Origin: Arabidopsis thaliana
Lineage: Eukaryota; Streptophyta; Magnoliopsida; Brassicales; Brassicaceae
DNA: 64,000 nt
NCBI RefSeq assembly: GCF_000001735.4
Contig: NC_003070.9
Coordinates: forward strand, 5,704,001 to 5,768,000
Reading direction: 5' to 3'
Each line of letters begins with the position of its first letter. The first letter of the stretch is position 1. A program made the translations under genes and the position numbers. A model generated the notes under the pieces. That model did no database searches. It was not told the origin of the DNA and saw only the letters and a program-made list of their open reading frames with translations. This document shows, piece after piece, positions 56,793 through 64,000 of this stretch.

Positions 56793-58619
56793 ATGCTATG
56801 GAGATGCAATTGGGTGAAGCAGAGGAAGAGAATCCTTAACACACTCAGTTTCTCTTCGATTCACGGTCAATATCCTCGGGAGTATACTGCCGCGAAGCCA
56901 CTCACGCACGATAATGTGTATTCTTGTTTACGAGAATCTCCAGCTGATCTCAAAACTTTGAATTTCTTCTTCTGGTGCGCGAAGCAGAACAATTACTTCC
57001 ACGATGATCGAGCATTTGATCACATGGTTGGTGTTGTTGAGAAACTAACTCGTGAATACTATAGCATTGATCGAATCATAGAGAGATTGAAAATCTCTGG
57101 TTGTGAGATTAAGCCTCGGGTTTTTTTGTTGTTGCTGGAAATATTTTGGCGTGGCCATATCTATGATAAGGCTATTGAGGTTTACACTGGCATGAGTAGT
57201 TTTGGATTTGTGCCCAACACTCGTGCCATGAATATGATGATGGATGTTAATTTCAAACTCAATGTTGTTAATGGAGCTCTGGAAATTTTTGAAGGAATCC
57301 GTTTTCGAAATTTCTTTAGTTTCGACATTGCATTGAGTCATTTTTGCAGTAGAGGGGGTAGAGGGGATTTGGTTGGTGTGAAGATAGTTTTGAAGAGAAT
57401 GATTGGAGAAGGTTTTTATCCTAACAGAGAGAGGTTTGGGCAGATTCTTAGGCTGTGCTGTAGAACAGGCTGCGTCTCTGAAGCATTTCAAGTAGTTGGA
57501 TTGATGATTTGTAGTGGAATCTCTGTATCTGTTAATGTATGGAGCATGTTGGTTAGCGGGTTTTTTCGTTCAGGAGAGCCGCAAAAGGCGGTTGATCTGT
57601 TCAATAAGATGATTCAGATTGGTTGCTCACCTAATCTTGTGACGTATACTAGTTTGATCAAAGGGTTTGTGGATTTAGGAATGGTTGATGAAGCGTTTAC
57701 CGTGCTAAGTAAAGTGCAATCTGAAGGTTTAGCTCCAGATATTGTTCTTTGCAATTTGATGATACACACGTACACAAGACTCGGAAGATTCGAAGAAGCT
57801 CGTAAGGTTTTCACTAGTTTGGAAAAAAGGAAACTTGTGCCGGATCAGTATACTTTTGCATCAATACTGTCTAGTCTATGTTTGTCTGGGAAGTTTGATC
57901 TCGTTCCTAGGATCACCCACGGTATAGGAACAGATTTTGATCTGGTTACTGGAAACTTGCTCTCAAACTGTTTCAGCAAGATTGGTTACAATTCGTACGC
58001 TTTGAAAGTACTCAGCATCATGTCTTACAAAGATTTTGCTTTGGATTGTTATACATATACTGTGTATCTTAGTGCACTTTGTCGAGGAGGAGCACCTCGC
58101 GCTGCCATTAAGATGTATAAAATAATAATCAAGGAGAAAAAACATCTCGATGCTCATTTTCATTCTGCGATAATCGACAGTCTTATAGAGCTTGGTAAAT
58201 ACAATACCGCGGTTCATTTGTTTAAACGATGCATCTTGGAGAAGTATCCTTTAGATGTTGTGTCGTATACAGTAGCTATTAAGGGGCTTGTGCGTGCGAA
58301 AAGGATCGAGGAAGCCTATTCTTTGTGTTGCGACATGAAAGAAGGTGGGATTTATCCGAATCGACGGACTTATCGGACTATTATTTCTGGTCTGTGCAAG
58401 GAGAAGGAGACTGAGAAAGTGAGAAAGATTTTGAGGGAATGCATCCAGGAGGGAGTTGAGTTGGATCCTAATACTAAGTTTCAAGTGTATAGTCTCTTGT
58501 CTCGATATCGCGGAGACTTTTCTGAATTTAGATCGGTTTTCGAGAAATGGAAATCGGAATTTACAGAAAATGTGGATGTTTCCGATTCCGACGATGAATT
58601 ATTTGTTTCTGTTGGTTGA
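56793..58619 (+). CDS. Pentatricopeptide repeat (PPR) protein, P class
   Basis: An intronless 608-residue frame, typical of plant PPR genes. About a dozen 35-residue repeats run from about residue 100 to 570. Clear examples are VWSMLVSGFFRSGEPQKAVD, PNLVTYTSLIKGFVDLGMVD, LCNLMIHTYTRLGRFEEARK and TYRTIISGLCKEKETEKVRK. No E, DYW or SMR extension follows; the tail is acidic (NVDVSDSDDELFVSVG). The N-terminus (MLWRCNWVKQRKRILNTLSF) is basic, lacks acidic residues and suits an organelle, probably mitochondrial, presequence. P-class PPR proteins bind specific organelle RNAs for stability, splicing or translation. The target is unknown. From memory this is AT1G16830. Confidence 0.93.
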   Translation: MLWRCNWVKQRKRILNTLSFSSIHGQYPREYTAAKPLTHDNVYSCLRESPADLKTLNFFFWCAKQNNYFHDDRAFDHMVGVVEKLTREYYSIDRIIERLKISGCEIKPRVFLLLLEIFWRGHIYDKAIEVYTGMSSFGFVPNTRAMNMMMDVNFKLNVVNGALEIFEGIRFRNFFSFDIALSHFCSRGGRGDLVGVKIVLKRMIGEGFYPNRERFGQILRLCCRTGCVSEAFQVVGLMICSGISVSVNVWSMLVSGFFRSGEPQKAVDLFNKMIQIGCSPNLVTYTSLIKGFVDLGMVDEAFTVLSKVQSEGLAPDIVLCNLMIHTYTRLGRFEEARKVFTSLEKRKLVPDQYTFASILSSLCLSGKFDLVPRITHGIGTDFDLVTGNLLSNCFSKIGYNSYALKVLSIMSYKDFALDCYTYTVYLSALCRGGAPRAAIKMYKIIIKEKKHLDAHFHSAIIDSLIELGKYNTAVHLFKRCILEKYPLDVVSYTVAIKGLVRAKRIEEAYSLCCDMKEGGIYPNRRTYRTIISGLCKEKETEKVRKILRECIQEGVELDPNTKFQVYSLLSRYRGDFSEFRSVFEKWKSEFTENVDVSDSDDELFVSVG

Positions 58620-59110
58620 GTTTGAGGTAAATGTATAATGTTCAATTGGCGCTGTACTTCTTTTTGTAGACTGTATTATAGAAAGAAATATCTAAGAGTA
58701 CCTCATTTCCAATTTCATTAACATGAACTCTTTGTTAAATAAGTGAAAGAGCAAGGAAACAGAGATATATATATACAACAACTGTTTAAAAGAGAAACAG
58801 CGGGACATGCTACACAAGCCTACAACACTAGTCTTATTCGATATTCCACATTTTGGTATCAGGTATAGAAATATGGTCGTTCTATTTCACGTCTTTTCAC
58901 TTGCTCTTGGTTGTCCGAATTCGGCAGCTCTTGGTCTTGACAAGAGATCCTGAAGAGCCTGCAAGCTTCAATCTTTCTTTTATCAGAAACCCAACAAAAT
59001 CATAAGACCTTGAGGATTCATGGATATAGATAGAAATGTGATTTGCTCAATCCATCAAGGTCATAACTTTAGTTTTGCCAAATAACTCACCCAAACAAGC
59101 AGTGTCATTT
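58620..59110. other. Convergent 3' region
   Basis: 3' UTRs of the PPR gene (+) and the small unknown gene (-). The minus-strand 3' UTR seems to have an intron, from a GGTGAGTT donor at about 59094 to a TTGCAG acceptor near 58961. Confidence 0.45.
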
Positions 59111-59984
59111 TTACACTTCCTCGTCCTCAGAGTGAGACTCGGAATTTGAAGTTGTCTCGGTCTTGGTCTCCATCAATTGAGGTTGAACACCTAAACCCAA
59201 TAAACAAAAACCATATGTCAACGAATGACCAACAATCAAACAATTCTCATACACCACAACTAGTTAAGAACCTGTTCCACCAAAGACGCTAGTACTGCCT
59301 ATATGATTAAAGATTCTCAAAAATGTTAATCACATATTAATGATCTCCCATTCAGAACCTGTAACAGCATCGAGCAATGACTAACTTTACGATTGACATA
59401 GCATTATCAACATATCAAAAACCTGCCACTAGTTAAATCATATGAATGCTTACATTCAACAAAAATTTGATCAATTTCAAAATCAATTTAGTTGGTAGCT
59501 AAAGCATGAGTAACATATTGAAGATTCCAATCCAAGCTTTATCCATAAAAAACCAGAGAGAGAATGACCAATAAGAACCTTTAAGGAAATAATCGGAGGA
59601 AGGCCATCCATGAGAAGAATTGGTAGATAAAGATTCTTCGTGTGTTAACGGATTCGCGAGTTTCACAACGAGCTGAGCGATTCCATGAGACTGAGATCCA
59701 GATCCAGGAGGAGGGACCCAATAAGACGCACCAGGAACAAAAGGGAGCCAATCAGGCTGAGCTCGGCGCACAAAAATCCGGTGAACGGCGTCTTCTAGCT
59801 TCTGTATTAAAGGATCCGACGGCGATTGAGAAGCCGCGGAGGTATCAATCTCGTACAGATCTCCCCGACGATCGGAAGATTGAGATCGGAATGAAACAAG
59901 GTGCGACGAAGGGAGGAGAGAGGATGACGCGGCGGCGAAACGGCCTTTGGATAGAGAAAGTGAACGAGAGAAAGATCGAGCCAT
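59111..59984 (-). CDS. Small plant protein of unknown function, probably mitochondrial
   Basis: Three minus-strand exons (59984-59579, 59298-59272, 59190-59111) join in phase to 170 residues. The N-terminus MARSFSRSLSLSKGRFAAAS, rich in Arg and Ser with no acids, is a strong organelle presequence candidate. The mature part has SDPLIQKLEDAVHRIFVRRA and PDWLPFVPGASYWVPP, a conserved-looking core. It is followed by an acidic Ser/Thr/Glu tail (SNSESHSEDEEV). The middle exon is only 27 bases and a multiple of three, so skipping removes nine residues (GSTSVFGGT) without a frameshift. I do not recognise a function. From memory this is AT1G16840. Confidence 0.82.
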
Positions 59985-61061
59985 TATCTAGAAGGATCCG
60001 AAGAAAAGAGAATCAGCGACGAGATCGGTTTCTGTTTCAACGCTGTAATTTTGAGTTTTGGATAATGCTGTGTGAGACAGAGCTTATTTTTCCCACCTTT
60101 TTATCGTAATTTTTTGTTTGCTTATTTTGTTATTACCTACAAAAATATTTATTATTTTAACTTTTTCAGCCGACTTAACTAAATTAGCTCTGTCTTTTTT
60201 AGTACTATCGAATAACCACGGATTATTAGGAAGTTTACTACCCATGGTTTAGACTTTTATATCCTAGGGGCGTATTCAATCTAATTTTAGAAAATTAATA
60301 TGAATTTTGTAAGTGTAACACAATTTGATGAATGAAGATAATTTCCAAAGTAGAAAAATGAATAAAAATCACATTTTACATATATGTGTCTGATAACTAA
60401 TTCAATCTTTTACCGACAAAAGTGAAACTCGAAAGTATCTATCTTCTAACATGATCGAAAGTAATCTAATTGAATCACCGTCACATATCACAATCATTGG
60501 TTTTTTAAGTCTTAGTGATATAAATATTTCCAGCCTTTTCTGCTAAATAGATATTTTGGATCAGAAATAGATCATTCTCTTTTTTTTTGTAAATTCGAAA
60601 ATAGATATTTACGATCGTCTTAGATAATTTTGGGTCAGTGGGTAGCGATAACTTTATAGCATACGAGAGGGACTAAATCCCTTTTGTGGACAACACCATT
60701 TCCTATTTACTAGACTACGTATCCTAGTCTTTAACCCACTCTATATAAGATTAGACTTTTAGAGTCATGTATTATGAGTTCTAAAATCCCTAATGCAAAA
60801 ACACAATATCAAATCCCTATTTTTATTTCTCATTAAACTGACTGCTGAGAAATGTAGAATCTAAAATATTATTCTGTATTCATGACAAAAAGAAGGACGA
60901 GAATGAGTGATGTGGATCTGGTCGTTGTATACAGAGAAACCATGTGATGCAAACAACATATGATGTGGAGATATACTCCCCCAAAACTGTGTCATTTTGA
61001 TCTCAAACACACACTAATTATTTAAATAATTAAAACCCATAAGCTTAGAACAACTGCGTAT
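59985..61061. other. Intergenic, AT-rich
   Basis: Begins with the short leader of the gene on its left. The rest is AT-rich 3' flank of the stress-type gene on the minus strand. TAGGGGCGTATTCAAT at about 60265 resembles a terminal sequence of small plant DNA transposons, but no matching inverted end is found. No gene is seen. Confidence 0.4.
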
Positions 61062-61618
61062 TTATAGCTCCTCAGATCCCTCCGACGGCTGCGTCACTCC
61101 ACCGGAAACGCTCCTCTTCACCTTTTCTTTCACAGCTTCCGCCGTATCACTCACCACTTCTGCCGCTGATCTAGCAGCTTCCTCCACCGTCGCTTTGCTA
61201 TGCTCAAAGCTCCTCGTCGCCGCCTCTTTCATATTTTCACCGGCTCCCATCGGCGCATCATTCTTTCCGGTAAAACTATTCAAAAAGAGAGGAAATTTAA
61301 AAACAAAAAATGGCTCGTTGAGTTCAAAACAAAAGATTCCCCGACCAAGCAAAGATTGAGTATATATACTTACTATGTGTTCGGAGGAAAGAAGTGGGAC
61401 TGTCCACGATCCAAAGTCTCTCTAACTTTAGCCCAATAATTTTTACCGGACCGTTTGATTTTAGTTAGCCAAACAGTCGTCGTTTTATCTTCAGATGGCA
61501 CCGCTCTCTCAGAATCGACATCAGCCGAAACATTCACTGATAACACAAAGAGGAAGAAAAAGATCGAGAATATGCATAATAGGTTAAAAACTTGACCAGA
61601 CTTTACTTTTTCAGCCAT
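61062..61618 (-). CDS. Stress-type protein with N-terminal signal/anchor and LEA-like helix
   Basis: Two minus-strand exons (61618-61374 and 61275-61062) join in phase to 152 residues. After MAEKVKSGQV comes a strongly hydrophobic run (FNLLCIFSIFFFLFVLSVNV) ending SAD, a likely signal peptide or membrane anchor. The middle is basic and aromatic (KTTTVWLTKIKRSGKNYWAK). The C-terminal part is an Ala/Glu/Lys-rich amphipathic helix (FEHSKATVEEAARSAAEVVS, DTAEAVKEKVKRS) like group 3 LEA proteins. I recall AT1G16850 as a transmembrane protein strongly induced by salt, drought and ABA; the upstream ABRE and DRE words fit. The biochemical role is unknown. Confidence 0.85.
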
Positions 61619-61746
61619 TTTGATGTTTTCTTTGTTTTAAATTAATGTGGTAAGAGATGCTTATTAGGATGAAACTTACATATACACACATGTTTGAGTT
61701 TGCAAAGCGAAGCGAGTCGGCAGCGAAAGTCATGGTGGGGACAGAG

Positions 61747-61881
61747 CACGTGTCTAGAGCGTGAACCGTGAAACGACAAAATGACCGACGTGAATGAGGT
61801 GGCAGGTGGCTCATGAAACACCGAGACACGTTGCTGTTTCACACTTTCAGATTATTTCTTGTTTTTCAAACCAGAACCGAC
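61747..61881 (-). promoter_or_regulatory. ABRE and DRE/CRT cluster upstream of the stress-type gene
   Basis: Within 130-265 bases before the start codon lie a G-box/ABRE CACGTGTC (61747-61754), ACCGAC (61784-61789) overlapping GACGTG (61787-61792), GACACGTT (61825-61832) and a second ACCGAC (61876-61881). ABRE words bind ABF/AREB bZIP factors and ACCGAC binds DREB/CBF factors. Confidence 0.7.
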
Positions 61882-63365
61882 CGGCTTATCAGTTGAGCAA
61901 ACCGGGTTTTGGATCTCTTTTGGAAATTATGCCACGACCACATTTAGAAAAAAGGGTAAAAAATTGGTTCGGTACTGCAACGTAACCATTAGGTGACTAA
62001 TCTTATGATAAACAACTATTAAAGTTTCCCTAAAAAAAAAAACTATTAAAGTTCAAAATTCGAAAACCAAGAGACGATCTCGTATTTTATCATCATGTCA
62101 ACATCTCAAGAGACGTATATACTGTGTTAAATTGTTTAAACAATGGATCAATACTCAAACAAAAATCACTTGGTTCTGATTTTTAAAATTTGAAAAATGA
62201 CGAGAACTATTACACCTTTTATTTTGATTTTGATTAGATAAACTAAAGTCCACATTGCATGAAGACAGGTAACCACGTTTGTGCTTATTTATGTATATAT
62301 GTTTTAATATTAAGAGACTGACTCAAAATTGTCCTTTATATTTCTTTGTTTTTTTTCACTTTTAAGAAATATCTAGTTTACAATTTGATATATATGTTGT
62401 TGTTTTCGTCTTGCTTCAATCATTATAAATGAGTAACATTATTAGCTATTACGTGTCTTTTGCGCGTCGAGGTTTTCGCATAATGCATACTAATGAATGA
62501 GATCACATGTTGTGCAAAAATGATCATAAATTTGTATATATGTATCTCTATTATATGCATGTATAAGAATTACGAATTAAATAGGTGATGGAAACCTAAA
62601 CTAATAAGTGTTAGTTCCAAAAATAAAAAAATTATATGACCAGAGCTTGATTAACGGTGTAATAGACTGACTAACCATTGGATGTGACTAATCATTATTA
62701 CGCATTTTACTTTGCTTGAAAGAAAAGCTTCCAATAATTAATAACTCAATCAACAAAATAAAACAACACTTCTGGCGTGAGGAAAGACCTATGAAAATCG
62801 TACCCAATATATATGTGGCCGACTTAACTTAGCAAAGGATTAAACAAAAAAAAAAAGAGATGTTGACAAATCCAATCACCAACTATCAAATTTGATATTG
62901 AAAACATTACCGAACAGAGTTATGATCACAATAGTTTATAATCCAACATGTTTGTGTCTTATTGACCAGAAAAAAAATAAAAAAAAATTCAAGAGTGTTT
63001 TGCAAAATAAGACAGTAAAATTTACATTTCCAGTGAACAAAATGGATTACAAGTGAGTAATTAACAGAATTTAGATAGTTTTAATTCAATAATTTAAGGA
63101 ATGTTATAAAATAGAAAGACCAACAAATGATACAAAGGTTAGGTGGAAAGAAGATTAAGGGGGTAATGTTACATAGTTTATCAAATGATTAAATGTTTTC
63201 AAATGATGATTAAATACAGTTTTGTAATGTCGACACATTATTTTTTTTCTTAAATTCACATCTTTGTTTTCATTTCTTCTCTTGTTAAAAAAAAAAGTAC
63301 AGAGTGTTTCTTCTTCTTCCTCTTTGTATCAGTTTGGTAGACATTTTTTTAAAAAACTTAGCCCT
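61882..63365. other. Long AT-rich intergenic region
   Basis: No coding exon, RNA gene or intact mobile element is recognised. A perfect 13-base direct repeat AACTATTAAAGTT (62014-62026 and 62041-62053) brackets a poly-A run. Many A runs of 6-10 bases occur. Confidence 0.45.
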
Positions 63366-64000
63366 TTTAGAGAGAGAAAGAGAGAGAGGAAAAGGAAGAG
63401 GAGAGAGAAAGAGAGAGAGACTGAGACAACTCATCAGTTGTTGCGGCTCAAAGAGAGATCGAGATCGAGATCCACACGACGGAGACGAGAGAGAGAGAGA
63501 GAGAGCTCAACGGTGATGGGATCTTGGCTTCCCCAGTATTGCTTCCTCTTCATCTTCTACTGTCACTCCCACAATACCAATCACTTTTCCTGATATCGTT
63601 AGCTGCATTTTCTCCGAAACTCACTCTCTTCTCCTACTCAGGTTCCAATCCACCTCTTGTCATTTTCCCAGATTCGATTTTCCTCTGCTTGATCGTGTTT
63701 TTCCAATTTCATTTCCACCTGGTTCCAATTTTGGGGCTTTGTTAAAAATGGTGATCTAGATTTCCGATTTTGGTTGTTTTACTTGAAATGGAAACTGAGA
63801 GAACTCCTTTCTTTGATGTGATTGTGATGCTGCGTTGAATTTATCTTTAGTTTTTTTTCTGTTCATTCAGATTTTTCTATAAATTGGGTTATTTAGAATT
63901 GAACTAGACAAAACCTGGTTACCGCAAAAATCGCTGGTAGAAACTTAGAGATCTGAGCCTATAGTTAGTGGTCCTCTTTAGTAATACAAATGGCTGAGTT
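63366..64000 (+). other. Probable 5' leader (and intron) of the next plus-strand gene
   Basis: GA-rich tracts (63369-63420 and 63486-63505) followed by CT-rich sequence and a T-rich, intron-like stretch look like a plant 5' UTR with a leader intron. No coding start with recognisable protein similarity is reached before the window ends; the short open frames here are low-complexity. From memory the next gene is AT1G16860. Confidence 0.4.
63369..63505 (+). repeat. GA-rich low-complexity tracts
   Basis: Two (GA)n-rich runs, 63369-63420 and 63486-63505, separated by less regular sequence containing GATCGAGATCGAGATC. Confidence 0.75.

Noticed and set aside
57045..57491. 148-codon open frame on the minus strand
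   Set aside because: It is antisense to the PPR gene, whose repeat signatures are unmistakable. Long antisense frames are common in such intronless genes.
59642..60109. 155-codon plus-strand frame opposite the small unknown gene
   Set aside because: Charged, Arg/Glu-rich sequence typical of an antisense translation of the presequence-coding exon. The minus-strand model has a sensible presequence and splice phases.
60265..60310. GGGCGTATTCAATCTAATTTTAG, like the end of a small DNA transposon
   Set aside because: No inverted partner or target-site duplication was found in the following 800 bases, so no element is called.

Overview
This is plant nuclear DNA and almost certainly Arabidopsis thaliana chromosome 1 (from memory, the stretch around AT1G16680 to AT1G16860). 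The genes are compact and rich in short AT-rich GT-AG introns. Several predicted proteins match known Arabidopsis proteins, with lengths fitting the ones I remember: HAC12 at 1706 residues, HCF173 at 598 and the complex I TYKY subunit at 222. Exon limits were read by hand from splice consensus, reading-frame phase and protein family knowledge. No database search was run.

Layout. 1-1537 (+): 3' part of a DnaJ/Jiv90 chaperone gene. 2458-5371 (+): Enhancer-of-Polycomb-like protein. 6012-7694 (+): complex I 23 kDa (TYKY) subunit. 8469-9522 (+): small chimeric gene joining a HAC 5' fragment to the TYKY 3' end. 10692-17782 (+): histone acetyltransferase HAC12. 19161-22248 (+): HCF173. 22617-23312 (-): UP6. 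23773-24950 (+): bL20 ribosomal protein. 25221-27689 (-): DUF547/MIP1-type protein. 27690-30233: largest gene-free stretch. 30234-33401 (+): USP-domain receptor-like cytoplasmic kinase. 33900-35110 (+): unknown plant protein. 35468-39569 (-): type II H+-pyrophosphatase AVPL2. 40638-41072 (+): small hydrophilic protein. 41523-51263 (-): very large Sen1/senataxin-like helicase. 52150-52694 (+): FAM32A-like protein. 53090-54240 (-): broken V-ATPase subunit A copy. 54388-54582 (+): U2 snRNA gene with its own promoter and 3' box. 54877-56340 (+): short reticulon protein. 56793-58619 (+): PPR protein. 59111-59984 (-): small unknown protein. 61062-61618 (-): stress-type secreted/membrane protein. About 63366-64000: probable 5' leader of the next gene.

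Most genes are independent housekeeping, organelle or chromatin genes. Plants have no operons and I infer no shared pathway. Two chromatin genes (EPL-like and HAC12) flank a mitochondrial gene, and three products act in organelles (TYKY, HCF173, bL20). From memory, DnaJ-EPL-TYKY-HAC recurs on the lower arm of the same chromosome (HAC1, AT1G79000 region), as do AVPL2 and the USP kinase, so the window looks like half of a whole-genome duplication block.

The most interesting local structure is the TYKY / chimera / HAC12 array. A tandem duplication followed by an internal deletion appears to have fused the first HAC exons to the last TYKY exon, in frame and with working-looking splice sites. The predicted product is a new 128-residue protein. 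A second rearrangement scar is the V-ATPase A remnant beside the U2 gene. It keeps a piece of the first coding exon and the last three exons, and carries frameshifts.
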